The translations under genes were made by a program, and so were the position numbers. Below, in pieces: positions 12,872 through 25,000 of a DNA stretch of 64,000 nt; within the stretch, counting starts at the first letter, position 1, and each line of letters starts with the position of its first letter. The stretch is taken from the NCBI GenBank assembly GCA_013396635.1, contig WBMW01005156.1, positions 520,976 through 584,975 of the forward strand, written 5' to 3'. Source of the stretch: Penelope pileata (lineage: Eukaryota > Chordata > Aves > Galliformes > Cracidae). Under the pieces are notes generated by a model. The model saw only the letters and a list, made by a program, of their open reading frames with translations. It had not been told where the DNA came from and did no database searches.

Positions 12872-15800
12872 ATAAATGTAAGCAATACACGTCTTCTGTA
12901 ACTCTGAGCAAGAACAACTCTTAAGCAGATCAGTTTGTGCAGTAATTGAGAAACTCAATTTTAGACTATAGACTGTACTTTTAAGATTAAAAAAAGTTAC
13001 ATGGCTTCTGCATCTCTTTATGCTTCCCTCTTTCTACACAAAACACAAGATGAGCCGCTATGCAGATTCCACAATAAAACCTTTTTTCCTGGCTACAAAT
13101 CATTCATAAAATGGCTTTTTGATACTCGGATTTGGCTCTCAAAATACCAGCTTTGGAGAATTTCTCTGGGGAGATACAGAGAAAGGAGGCAATCAGACAA
13201 CTAATGAAAAGGGTAGCTACTCACAAAGCTCAGGAGGCAGCAGTCAGGGCTGACCACAGTGAAGTCAATCATAAGCTGTAAATGCAGCTAAATACAGTAA
13301 TAGCAGAAATACAGTTGCACCTGAGAAACAAATAAGACCAAAATAGAAGAGCAAGAGAAGACTTGGGGGAAATGGCTGTTGCTCTGAGTAAATAAGAACA
13401 GCAACAGAAAATTTCCTTAGCAAAAAATTACTTCCAACAGATTGCTGCACGCTATTTACACTATATTCAGGAGTCACCACTGTATAACTAGCGATATGGA
13501 AACTTCAATATGTGACCTGAAGGCCATTAAATTCCCCAAAAAGGATAGATGGGTGAATGGCTGAGTGAAAGAAAAGCAACTGAAGGATTAATACAGTTAA
13601 AGTTTAACTACTTTTTTCACAAGTTAAGAACAGGAACATATATTCTCTTACATAATTTATTAGATGCAATGCATATACAAATGCATACCAGTAGAATCTT
13701 ATGTCCTTTACAAGTATAAAACAGAATCTACAGCCAAATGCACGTGCCATCTAGTACAAGAGAGTCCTGTACTGGTCTCTAACTGGGTCTTTAGCTGTTA
13801 CAGTAGAACATAGAAAAAATAACAATAATAAAAACATCACTAAACTTCCTAATTACAGAGTATAGATGATACAAACCATCAGACAGAAGTTCTCCGTATT
13901 TTTCTTCTGGCATCAAGGCTGGCTAAAACAGATCTTACCTCCTCTTCCTTCCTAAGAAGTTCAATGCTGCCCTTTCTCCACACCCTCAGTATCACCGACA
14001 AAACTATTCTGGGGCATTCAGGTATTCAAATATGGTTAAAAAGGTTCCTTATTTTTATGCCACAGAATTACTCAGTTCAGATTTGTCACCTACATAGTCC
14101 TCTAAATGATTCAACTGCAAAGGTTGATAGAGTAGAAATGAACAAGCAAAGAGTTGGAACAATTTAACTTTTCGATCAGGAAAAATGTGTATGGAACCAG
14201 GACTTCAAATGTCATGTACAGTATTTGAAAATCAGCTGCAGATATTCGGTCAGGAAATGAAAAGATTCTATGTGAAAGCTCTATAATGATGAAAAAAAGA
14301 AAGGTTCAGAGAAAATACCAGTTTTCCTTTCTCTAATAAAGTTTCTCATTCACTGACTGAAGATAGTGAACCTCCCTGTGATTCTTTACCATTATGACAA
14401 CTAGCAGCTGAACCAAAAATTGACAGAATCCTTCACAATATTACTCTACATGACACTAGCAGCAGTGTGAAATTGAGTGTGATCACAGCCCCAGTCAATT
14501 CTACTGGTTCAGGGAGTTTTTAGTTTAGGTCAATTTTATCTTCAGATCCCCATGCTCTTGAATCACAGAAGTAAAGAAAACAAAGATAAAGACAGTAGGA
14601 TGATAGGATGAAAGTCAATAAAAAGGAAACAAGAGCAGAGCGATTTTAGAAATTGCTACAAGTTTTCATGTCCTCCAAGAACACAAGTCCACACAGCACG
14701 AAGTAAGCCCTGTGCATACAAAGAGTAGTCCTTCCCAACCGGGCTTCAACCCGAAGAATCCGTGTACTGTTTGAGATTCAGACACTCCATAACTCTCAAC
14801 TACACATCATAAGCTCCTCAAGAGACAAGCTTCATAACTACCTTCGTATATACCAAGATATCTCTTACTCAAAGGAGGTTTTCTGTTGCTTTTTTTTCTC
14901 TTAAATAATTTTCTCCCCCTTTTTAACTAATTCCTTTGTCCCAAGAACTTCACACAAGGTAGTATTTTAAATCCTTCCTTAACCACTTTCCCTCCTCTCA
15001 TCACTCAGCCTTTCTCTTCTTTATGTTAAATTCAGTCCTCACTCCTTCAGTTCCTACTGAAGAATGACTCCTTGTCATCCCCCTTGATTGTTCTACCAGC
15101 TGTTGCTAGTTCACCAATCAGTCCCATGCAATCTCCTCTCATTCTTTTCCCGCGGTTTCTTTCCCAATTTTTGCAAGAAAAATCAAAAGAGTGTAGCAGA
15201 GTGAATACCCACTAAGCTACGTGTTTACTAGTGACTCTAAGGAAGGATGGTAAAACCTAACCCTTATCCCACCTGTGCCTCAATGTTGCTAATCCTCACT
15301 CTCACTGAAATAAGCCCTACCTATCCAATCTTTATTAAAGAAAAAATCCTCATTCTGGAGCATTTTACAACCATCTACTATTCTTTTTCCCAGGAATACA
15401 TAAGCCACAATAAATCTCTTGCAAAATGAAGTAAAATTAATTAGTTTAGTCTTGCAGTTGCAAATGAGCACATTTTACTTCCTATTGCAATAGAGCAGGA
15501 ATACATATGAAGCTTAATCTAAAAGGCAGCTAGAAATCCAATTACACTAACTGTAGTTTTTAAGTGAATAGACAGTGCCTTCTTACCCACTGTACCTAAC
15601 TCACAGGCTATCCTCTGCCCACAGCCTAAATTAGCAGCAGATTTGCTGAAATACAAAATAAAGGATGAATCTGTATCAACTATTGTATCTTTTCTCCAAA
15701 GCTTGATTTCCCCTTAGATCATCAGCTCACTCATTTTGATTCTCATCCCTGTAATTCATCCCCTTCACTGCAGCAAATGGTTAGAAATATTTTACAATTA

Positions 15801-16439
15801 CCTTGACAAGACATGGATGTTCCTTGAATGTGGTCTTTTATTTCAGTATAACATAGAAATAGCTTGTGTAATCTCTGCTGTCCAAGAACAAGGTCTACGC
15901 CACTGATTTGCAGGGGTTAGCATATAACAGAAACTGCATTATATATAGGTGGTGATGTGACTTATTCCCAGTAACAGATCCACCAAAACAAAAATTAAAC
16001 TTGCAATTTTCCAAAAAGAAAATTATTAAACAGGCTTTACTTCCAATAAACGATTACACTTCGTATTTCTTGTTACATCAAGTTGTAGTCCTAAAAATAC
16101 AAGCAGAACTCATCATCAGATTAAACATGTATGTAGTGTCTGCAAGAACAGGGTCTAAAATGGGTTTTATCAGTCATCGTTTGATGGTTGTCACTGCATA
16201 AATCAGTGCAATTTCAGATAATGTTGTTAGCAGTTCAAACACTTTTTCATCTGAAATCATACATATAACGGTCTGTCTGCCATAAAGTGGAATTAGCTGC
16301 AAAGGTAATATCTCTGCAAGCTGAGATGGAAGTGGTTCAGACCAAACTTCAACAACCTTCACTCCTGCTGTGACCTATGGGCCACTGCCCACTGTCAATT
16401 AGCATGTCTCATCCCCCTTTCTTCCTCACCCCACTTGCT

Positions 16440-16577
16440 CAGGAAGCAGATAAATCTGAGCTGAGCCCTCGCTGGCTGCCTGCCTTCCCCTGATCGCGCC
16501 CTGCTGCCTGCCCTTGAAAATGGCTGATGTTCTTTTGAACATCATTATGGCTACATCTCCATGTTTCCTTGTCCCAG
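16440..16577 (+). other. Candidate alternative first exon (weak)
   Basis: A locally GC-richer patch with a short open frame beginning ATG at 16,520 in a reasonable initiation context (AAAATGG). It runs open to CCCAG|GTGAGAAG, a good splice donor at 16,578. It would encode MADVLLNIIMATSPCFLVP, then a split codon. I recognise no protein in this peptide. No downstream exon can be linked to it and no TATA box is properly spaced. It could be a start exon of a gene on the plus strand, or chance. Confidence 0.15.
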
Positions 16578-18055
16578 GTGAGAAGACATTTAAAATAAAA
16601 AGGTAGAGATCAATGTGGGAGCACTGCTTCAGCCAGCATGATTTGTCACCTATTTCTTCAGAGATTAAACCAATGTGATTTTTAATGCAACTTTAAAGAC
16701 AAAATGATTCGTGAATAAATAGAACTGTAAACACATAGGTGTCTATGGCAATGGAAAATGAGCTTGACCACTTCCTTCTATTTTATTTTTTTTTAAATGT
16801 TCAAAACACTCCCACTCCAAATATTTCATATGGGTCAAGATCATATGCAGTGGGACAGCAGCAAATCTGCCCCCTGCATTCTGCACCACCAGATCTGCAT
16901 CATGACAATATTCTGGAATATCTTGCCTAGTTTTTCTTCCCCCTGGAGAAATTAAAAACACAGCTTGCAGAAGTCCTGCATACCAGTGCGGACAAGGAAT
17001 GGAGTAGAGAACCATCAAGTCTGAGACCCTACACATTTCCAGAAACTGGCCCCACAATGAGCAAATGAAGGCAAAGTGATGCTGCTCTCATTAGAGTACT
17101 ATAATAGAACCCTGATGAAAAAATTTCTCTATGGGGGATTATTTAAGGCTTTTGCAGAAACAGTTCCTATTGAACAGACAGCGGTGAAATATGCTTGTTT
17201 TCTGAAAGCGTGTCTGCTAAGCCATGGAACTTATTTTCAACAGGAGACCATTACACTGTCATAACATTCGATTCCACTTACATTACCTCTTAATTAACAC
17301 TGCAACATTTAGCAGCTATTAGAAGAGACATTCTCAAGAGTTCTAGATTTCAGCAGTGCTCACAGACTGCCTTTAGGTACAGTGTTGCAATAGTTTAAGA
17401 TTAGAGATGCAATGTGAATTAATAACACTGCCATCATCTTTGATTCATTCATGTTTTTAGGGGAAAAGCATTTGCAAATACTCCATGCTGATATTGCCAC
17501 TTGCTGCAGTTGAAACACTTCTCATGCTTAAAAAGAGTCTTAGCAAATTCCTTCTTGCTTTATAGCTGTATCATTTGGGGTACAAGGTACTAGATGAATT
17601 AAATCTCTTAAGCAATCTACAGACAGATTATTTCACTAGCTGACATGCATTTAATAAAAACACTAATGTTCACACAGACTGTACAGGTACATATTTATAT
17701 ATGTATCAGTGCATGTGCTATGCTATGATCAGCCTTCTCTGTGTGACAAACTCAACGAAATAGCTAGCCCTAGGAAATCCATCACTGAACTGCTGCTACA
17801 TTAGTAGCCCAAGAGTAACAGGTCCACCTGTAAAACTTAAGTTTCTTTACAGACCTGGATGAAAGAACACCATTTCAGAAGTACACATACATATGACATA
17901 ACAGAGTTGCAAGTCATCTTGTAGCAAAGTATCTTTATTGCACAAACACAAGGGTAATTTAATGCTTTTGCCATTTTGATAATTTGCAAACCATGACTCT
18001 GCTAAGTCCATAGAATTTATTAGTTTATAACTTCAATTCTTCAATTGATATCATT

Positions 18056-18100
18056 AAAAAAAAAAAAAAAAAAGAAGAAGAAAAAGGAAAAAAAACCACC
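18056..18100. repeat. A-rich / polypurine tract
   Basis: A run of A followed by GAAGAAGAAAAAGGAAAAAAAA. Low complexity, purine only on this strand. Confidence 0.85.
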
Positions 18101-18109
18101 TCTCAGTGT

Positions 18110-18143
18110 CTGCAAAACCAATGTATTGGTTTTTTAAAAGCAG
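18110..18143. repeat. Palindrome with paired CCAAT boxes
   Basis: A perfect 9-bp inverted repeat AAAACCAAT-GT-ATTGGTTTT (18,114-18,133) flanked by CTGC at 18,110 and GCAG at 18,140. It places two CCAAT boxes head to head. A near twin occurs at 61,121-61,144. Confidence 0.7.
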
Positions 18144-21100
18144 AAGTACTGGTTTCCAGAAGCCTGATTCTAGCCAGTAATAATTATTAGTTTATTAGTT
18201 ACGCTAGAAATGTTTTCAGATACTGAATTTCGTAAGCTCTTCACTTCAACGCTTTAAAAAATATTTTGCATCTATTTCCTAAATATTTGTTTTACTTGAA
18301 AGAGTTTGCAACAGATCCTGTAGCTTTAAAGGCAACCATGCCCTATTTTACCGTTATGACAGAGGCAAGTGCCCAGAAGCTGATGTTCCCTCATTTAGCA
18401 ACCAGTATGGATGTGGTAATTGTACAGGAATCAAGAACTTAATCCCTTTCCCTCCTCCAGTAGTAAAACTGCATTTTCCAAGGTTAAGTTTCATCTTATC
18501 CATATTGAGCTGTGATTTTAGTAAAAACAGCATTTCCAGCTATAGCATGTGTAAAGCACTGCTAGGTAGAAAGATAGGTACTATCTTCAGCAGCAAGTAC
18601 TATCGACATAGTAAGGACATGGGGTTTAACATCGGTACTGCAAACATCTGGATGAAAGACTTCAGTCGGTCCAATTTGGAAGCAGTACAGAAGAACATGC
18701 TCAGTAATGTTGGGGAATATTCCTGTGTAGATTTACAAACAAGAGTTGGGAAAAATATGCAGGTGTTAGAGACAATAGGTCTCTGGGTTTCATTAGGAAG
18801 CCTTTTCAAGCAGTTCATCTTCTTGTAAACCTTGTCCTGGAACTGTTATAGTAAAATATATATAAAATATACAGATGCAACTTTCCAAAGCAGCTTCACA
18901 CCAAATGCTATGTTAGGGAAAGCAATTTTTTAATATTCCTTCTGTTGCTGTTTTTCCCTCCAAAAAACCCTCTCTGGCACTTTCTCACACTCCATGTTGT
19001 ATCAGAGACACTCCACAAATCCAGATGTCAAGACATCCGTGTTTTGTCAATCTTCGATAACACATTCAGCTGTACATTTATCAGCTGTGTGGGAAGTCAT
19101 ACTTGTGTTTTGGAGGAAATCCAACCTTAACATTAAACACCATCTCATTCAAGCTAGCATTTCTACAGGAATGGATGGAGGGAAAGGAAAAAACCTTCAT
19201 TATTTCCGAGATTTAGAAGCCCTCATTTGAGAAAGCATAGAATGGAATTCAGGTTCAGAAGAAATATCTGAATACTTTGACATGCAAGAATAAAGCATGT
19301 GAGAAATACAACTACAATCGCAAGAAGAGCAAGGATGGGATACGAGACAAAAAGACTCCCCAGTGGAAGCTGCAGCATCCGACACAAGGTGGAAATAGGT
19401 TAGGTTTACAATTGTGTATGTAACTTTTGTGAAACTCAGCACTTTGCTGACTTGGGAGACACACACTCCAAGCACTTTCGGTATTTAAACTGGTGGTTTG
19501 GGAGTTCATTTATTTCTCTGTATTCTACCTCAAAAGAAAACAAAACCTAAAACTGAGGGAGTAAAGCACAGAAGTGGAAGAGCCTACACATACATAACAA
19601 TCGAAATAATGTGCTAATCTCTACACAAGTTCCAAAAATAGACTCTCCTATTTGTTGCATCTAATCTCTTATTTAGAGCAATTTCTGGCACTTTCCTTCC
19701 ATACATGTGTGCTGCAGACGGTGGGAATCATTCCTATGAAAAAATCACAGCGGCCATCAGATTATGCTGCGTTGCTCCTCGTTATGCCAACTTCATTCCA
19801 CATTAAACTGAGAAAACTTTCAACCAAATGCAACAAGTTCGTGCAGCTATTGCTCAAGTTTCTCACAGCACATTTTCAAGTTAGGCAAGAAATATGAGAG
19901 ATTTGAGAACAAAGAGCTTGGAAAATAAAGTCTAACCATGCAGAAACTGATTTATCACTGTACTGAACAGTGTTTAAAATGGTATTGCTACTGCTGTAGA
20001 AAAATACTCCATTCCCTGCTTAGTTCGTGCAGGCTGACAAGAGGAGTGCTGTTCCACCATCTCTGATGCAGCCTTACAACACTGAACAGTGACTGTTTCT
20101 AATCAGAATAAGAGGCATGAAGTGGCATAAAACTCCAGCAGTAAGTGGCAAGTGCCATAAAACTCGGGTTCCATTATCAGTTCAGCCAAACGGTGCCAAT
20201 ACAAGATGCAGGAGGCTTTTGCTGGCCGAAACATGACCATTAGCCTCTCCTTGGCTCTGGCTCCATGCAGACCCAGAGGCGCTCAGCAGCATGCACCTGC
20301 ACAGGGATGTGGGGAGCACTCAGCCTTCCCTTAGCGGTGCACAAGGTGCATCCCAGCGCTGCTGGCCAAGCTACCAACTTCATCACTGGCACCCTTTTAG
20401 GAGCATTACCATCATCGCAATGCAATTATTAAATATTCTCACCCCTTATTCACTTTCTTGGAAGAGCGGAGCTTACTATTTTAAGAAAGTCTGCCTATTT
20501 AAATGTCATTAACTACCCAATTAACACAGCCTGCTCCTTGCTAGCCATAGAGTACCGGGATAATCTTTTAATTGTTAACCAGTATTGAATAATTTCAGCG
20601 ATTACGCTTTCATACATTCTGTGATCATTAAGACAGAGTACCCCCAGAATGCCATCTTCCCCCGCACACAGCCAGCACCATGCTGACGGCCACTGCAAGT
20701 CAAAAGCTGCGCGACCAGGGGCGGTGGTACCCCCGCAGCCCGCCCGGGGCCGCCGAGCCCTCGCACACGCGGCAGCCGCAGCCCACGCGTGGGGCCCCGC
20801 GCCGCGCCCCGCACGGCTCCACCTGCCGGGCCCCGCGCATCTCCCCCCGCGCGAGCCCGAAGTTTCTCTCCCTCCATCCTGCGAGGCGCGCCCCCGCGGG
20901 CTGCCTCCGGGCTGGGGGCTAAGCGGAATGACCCCGAGAAAGGGCTCCGCTCGAGAGAGGGACCCCGCCGCTGACCCCGCAGGACTCTGCCTGTTGCTCG
21001 GCTCCCGCGGGGCGCGAGGTGGCTGCGCCTGGCGGGCAGCGCCGGGGCTCAGCCCCTGTGCCGACAGGGCTGAGTGGGACCCCGCCGCCCCCCAGCTTCA

Positions 21101-21196
21101 CCCGCGCAAAGCCGGCGAGCCCCAAGCGCTCGCCCGCCCGCCCGGGGAGAGCGGGGCTGCGGGAGGCAAAGTTTGAGGAGCGCGGAGCGGGCACTC

Positions 21197-21198
21197 AC
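21197..21198 (-). other. Splice donor, minus strand
   Basis: CAG|GTGAGTGC fits the vertebrate 5' splice consensus at nearly every position. It is the strongest donor in the CpG island. Confidence 0.55.
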
Positions 21199-21428
21199 CT
21201 GTCCGTCGCCGCTCCGGCGCTGGCGGGGGAAGGCGGCCGGAGGGCGGCCGGAGCCGCGGCCCCAGGCTCCTCGCGGGCAGGAGCGGGGCCGGCGGCCGTC
21301 AGCGGAGCGGAGCGGCAGGCAGCGAGCAACACGTTCGGCTCTGAACTTTGCGGCTTCGGTCACAAACAAACAAATACAGCCAAGGAAAGCCCTCTCCCAT
21401 CCGATCGGAGCCTGCTCGCCAGCCGCTG
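21199..21428 (-). other. Candidate first exon (minus strand)
   Basis: Read on the minus strand, GACGGACAG|GTGAGTGC gives a near-consensus splice donor, with the exon ending at 21,199. A TATA-like ATAAATA at 21,451-21,457 would put the start about 25-30 bases downstream, near 21,428, for an exon of roughly 230 bases. Within it an ATG at 21,400 opens a 33-codon frame that ends in TGA at 21,299, before the donor. The exon is therefore probably 5' untranslated with an upstream open frame. The next exon, toward lower coordinates, was not found. The start site is inferred, not seen. Confidence 0.45.
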
Positions 21429-21449
21429 CCTCTCTTATTGGTGCGGGGG

Positions 21450-21459
21450 TTATTTATNC
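21450..21459 (-). promoter_or_regulatory. TATA-like box with undetermined base
   Basis: On the minus strand the sequence is GGGGNATAAATAACC. The N at 21,458 falls on the first base of the element. A T there would give TATAAATA, a good TATA box. An inverted CCAAT box lies close by at 21,437-21,441. Confidence 0.4.
21458..21458. other. Ambiguous base (N)
   Basis: A single N in the GC-rich island, next to the TATA-like box. Peptides that cross it contain an X. Confidence 0.99.
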
Positions 21460-21752
21460 CCCGGCAGCCCCGCGGGCATCGCCCTCCCCGCGGCGCGGGG
21501 CGCGGAGCCGAGGAGGGGGCGACGGGGAGGGGATGCGGGGAACGGGCACGGCAGGGCACGGCATGCCGCCTTCTCGCCTGCCCTGCGTGCTTCTGCCTAC
21601 GTGCTGTGCGCTCCCCGGTAGCGTTGCGCTTTCAAGGAGGCTCCGGGCTCGCCAGCCGCAGTGTGCTCGGCGTGCGTCGCTTCGGCGTAGCTTACGTGTG
21701 AGCGGCGCGGAGCAAGCTTTATTTCACCTTTTACGGGCCGCTGACCCTTTGT

Positions 21753-21757
21753 ATTGG
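21753..21757 (-). promoter_or_regulatory. CCAAT box
   Basis: ATTGG on the plus strand, so CCAAT on the minus strand, in GAGCCAATACAAAG. An ATAAAG string follows about 35 bases downstream on the minus strand. This could be an alternative, more upstream start for the minus-strand transcript. Confidence 0.3.
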
Positions 21758-21875
21758 CTCTTTGATTGAACTCCCCTTTCCCCCCGCCCCCCAAATCCGC
21801 AGGCACTGCGGCCTCACCTGTCCGCGCCGTAGCGCCAGGTGCGGCTCGCGGCTGCCGCCCGGGAAGGGACGGGCC

Positions 21876-21881
21876 GTAAGT
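21876..21881 (+). other. Possible splice donor, plus strand
   Basis: GGGCC|GTAAGTTC: a full GTAAGT intron side but a poor exon side (no AG before it). If used, it would close a plus-strand first exon starting within the island and make the promoter divergent. Confidence 0.2.
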
Positions 21882-22025
21882 TCGGGCTGCGGAGGCGACG
21901 CTGCATGGAGGAGGGACTCCCTTCAGCGCTCCGGCAGCATCCGTCCGAGCCCCGCTTCTCGCCGCAGCTGTCAGTGGGAAAAAAACGTCTGACCCACAGT
22001 GGCTGGTTTTCTCCCGCTGTACGTG

Positions 22026-22031
22026 CACGTG
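22026..22031. promoter_or_regulatory. CACGTG E-box
   Basis: A palindromic CACGTG within TGCACGTGACA at the edge of the CpG island. Such E-boxes are bound by bHLH-zip factors (MYC/MAX, USF, TFEB group). Its position at a promoter makes function plausible, but nothing in the sequence proves it. Confidence 0.35.
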
Positions 22032-22059
22032 ACAGAATATCGACATTGTGATCTTCTCT

Positions 22060-25000
22060 CCCATCCCTTCCCTTTGGAAATTACGGCTCTAATTAGATGT
22101 CCCAGTGGTGGAAGACAGAAGTATAAAATCCACAAAGTTGGTACAAACTCTCCCAGACGTTCTGACCTGGGTGGGCTTTTGTTTGTTGTTCCTGGATAAA
22201 ATTCCCACCCCTCTCCCCTGGCAGTAAATAAACACTCCGGTTATTCTTTTCCACTTCCAGGGAAAAAAATATCCACAGCACTACAAGGAAATCACAAAGG
22301 TGCTTACAGAATAAACAGTTATTCAACAATATTGCAATGCAATAAAGCATAAATTCTATCCCCATCTCTCTTCAGGTGACAAGATGTGGAGATGTACAGA
22401 TTGCTTTTATCCTGAGTCAGTCAATGGAATTATGTAGATTTGCCATTTCAAACACAGGGTACAAATCTTTTTGTGCAGCAACTCTGTAACTCTACCTTTG
22501 TCAACTGAAGACAATAAACTAGAAAGATTAATGTACATTTTGTCTTCAGTAGTAAATCCTATTGTCAAACGGGGAGAACTTTTTATTCAAAGAATTGGAT
22601 CAATAGTTGACTTTGTTTTGAAGCGTTTATTTAAGAAGCGACTTAAAAAGAATGAGGTTCATGCTCTTAACATCCTTAAAGACATCTCTCAAAGGCAATT
22701 ATTCTATTTGCCAATCTAGCGGTCACTGCCGTGTAGCAACAAAAAGCATGAAAGCTAGACGTGGAAATCCCTTTGGGTTCAGACAGCGCCTTCTCAATGG
22801 AAGAAGAACAGTGGGAAATTAAAAAGTGAAATGCACTTAAAAAAAAAATCTCTATTTGAGTGTTTTAAACAGCTTTCTTTGAATAGGTGAGTTTCATCTC
22901 TAACCAGTGAGCTTCAAGGTCAACTAAATACAAATGACAGATGTGGTCCATGCCTGAAAGAAAGCCGCCAACTTCACGTAACGTTATTTAAACAACACAT
23001 ACGAAGTTGGCTGCCTGACTTATTTTAATCTGTAGTATTTCAGGGTTCAGCAGGCATTTGTTCAGAAGAGCACACTATGTCCTTAGCTGGAATAAACTCC
23101 TGTATTTTCAAAATATGGGAGATTGTTGAAGCTTCTACTTTACTACTGGTGGCCCATTTCAACACCATGTCAAAATCAGACTTCAGTTAAATTCAGTTTG
23201 ACACTTTTACTGCAGATTACTGTTTGAAATTTCAACCATTTCAAATATCTTTAGAAACTATTTATTTATGATTGATCTGAGACTCTCTTATTTGTATGTG
23301 GATTCTAAGAAAAGGCAGCACAATCTAAAAACAACAAAGCCCCTAAAAGACTGGTATCACATATGTATCATCTACATATTCTATCTGCTTCCATCAGAAT
23401 AAATTCTGTAGGCCAGAGGATCCACCTCAACTTTGTTTCGACTAAGTCAAACTATAAAGGAATTAGGCGGCAACTGAATACATTGGCTGTTTACCTGAGT
23501 TACGCAAGCAGGATATTATTCAGTGCTCTGGAGCCATAGCTGAGAAATTTACAAGGCGGCTAAGAATATATATCAACAATAAAGAAAACCAGGGAAAAAG
23601 GGCATAAAAACACAAAGAGAAAGGAGAAAGAAAGAAAAGGCAAGCCATAATGTTTTTTTAAACTTCATCTTGTGTTGTTTACTTGCTTTCATTTTGCCAC
23701 TTTCATCATTTAAATCCCTGTGATCTTATGTTTGGCATTTTGGTTTCTTAAAGTGTTTCAAATTGAGATTGCTAAATGAAAAAATAATGCAGCCCCAACT
23801 GCCACCCTCCACCACCGATACAACTTTAAAACTGCTTTATTCTACTGTCTTTTAACTCCCAGAGTTCTGTCTGGACTCCTAAAAGCCTGCTTCTAAGGGC
23901 TTTAAAGAGGTGGTAATGTTACCTGTAACTGCTGATGCACATCCTGTGCAGTGTGTTGTACTTCAGAAATGCATCTAATAATCTCAGCAGAAAATGAAAC
24001 GTATGCATTAATATTTTCAAATGCTGATTCAAATCAATCAAATCTGAGTAAGTTCTGTTTAAATAGCAAGAGACATAGCTCATCAGGAAGAAGCTTCTCC
24101 AAAACAAATGATGTTTTGTATCCCCCACCGTTTTATCTATGCTGTAGGAGGCTTTCTACAGAAAAAAAGAAAAAAATAAAAAAATAAAAAAAAGATGGAT
24201 TTTTCTTTCACAGCTGAACACACAGGCTTCCACTCTATTTTTCCATTTCTTCTCAGGTAGCTGAAATGCTTTTGATCACAATTTACAAATATGTCAGACA
24301 AAGCTCTGGTAAACTAGCAAGAATATAAGTTGAACAGTTTGAGTTTTAAAATTGTGTCAAAAATTGTATCTTGGTGTATGTTATAAGGAATCAAGAGTTC
24401 TATACAAGTGCATGTTGAAGTGGACAGCAATGTATTATGTAATCTTATCTAATTATGACAGTCATATAAAGATTTGGTGAATAGCTCTTTCAGCTAGCCA
24501 GGATTTGGAAAATTTTCCTGCTGTGAGCATTTCAAAAGCAAGAAAAGGTAGGAAACATCCCTTTTTCAGACCCAATAAGCAAAGTGTTGCATTGACCTTG
24601 GTCCATCCAACAGCTACTAGAGAATTCAGTCTGACCCATTCTCCAGTTTCTGTAAGCAAAGATGTATATCTCTAACTGACTAGGAGAAGTGCACTACAGC
24701 TGTGTATTTTAAAAGAGAGGCATGCCAACAAGCAGATCTGGAAGAGGGAAAAGCTATCATAAAGATAAGAAAATGAAACTGTGTGGTCTTTTATGAAAAT
24801 GTAGATTTTCTCAGGCTGCTGTATTGGAGGACAATGATTTGCTTCCCTGTTAATTAAGCCTTTAAGTTGAAGTGTTATGAATATATTTGAAAAACAAGTT
24901 CTGGGCCTGGCCACAGCTTGTTTTTCTGATTAAGTTAGAGGACAAGGATTTTTTTCTGCTCAGGAGACATGTAAACATAGGTGAGGTTGATGGCTTCCAG

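Larger units (their letters stand above)
7960..16379. other. Long non-coding stretch
   Basis: Over 8 kb of AT-rich sequence with no convincing exon. The longest open frame (145 codons on the plus strand, 10,642-11,079) starts at a non-ATG codon, is rich in residues favoured by AT-rich DNA, and resembles no family I know. Small repeats inside are listed separately. A 12-bp duplication ATCATAGAGATT occurs at 12,242-12,253 and 12,257-12,268. Most likely intron or intergenic DNA. Confidence 0.55.
16600..20640. other. Non-coding DNA
   Basis: No gene or clear interspersed repeat. Open frames up to 107 codons (18,505-18,828) show no known domain and overlap an open frame on the other strand. The 16.74-17.06 kb part also has a 104-codon minus-strand open frame of unknown meaning. 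Simple repeats and one palindrome are listed separately. Confidence 0.5.
20660..21985. promoter_or_regulatory. CpG island, probable gene promoter
   Basis: About 1.3 kb of strongly GC-rich, CpG-dense DNA inside an AT-rich window. Bird genomes keep such islands mainly at promoters of housekeeping and developmental genes, so a transcription start is expected here. The island holds the best splice donor I noticed in the window (minus strand, 21,198), a TATA-like box on the same strand near 21,455, inverted CCAAT boxes at 21,437 and 21,753, and a plus-strand GTAAGT at 21,876. Open frames of up to 231 codons cover it in several frames on both strands. That reflects the shortage of AT-rich stop codons, not coding. 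The gene is not identifiable. Confidence 0.85.

Noticed and set aside
13900..13990. Minus-strand exon-like end reading ELLRKEEE before GTAAGA at 13,938
   Set aside because: The donor is good, but no acceptor with a pyrimidine tract lies at a sensible distance, and the upstream frame looks random.
20649..21769. Open frames up to 231 codons on both strands in the CpG island
   Set aside because: GC-rich DNA has few stop codons; frames overlap on both strands, are Ala/Arg/Pro/Gly-rich, cross an N and match no family.
22355..22440. Acceptor-like CTCTCTTCAG followed by a short open frame beginning MWRCTDCFYPES
   Set aside because: The frame ends after 17 codons with no usable donor; no known domain.
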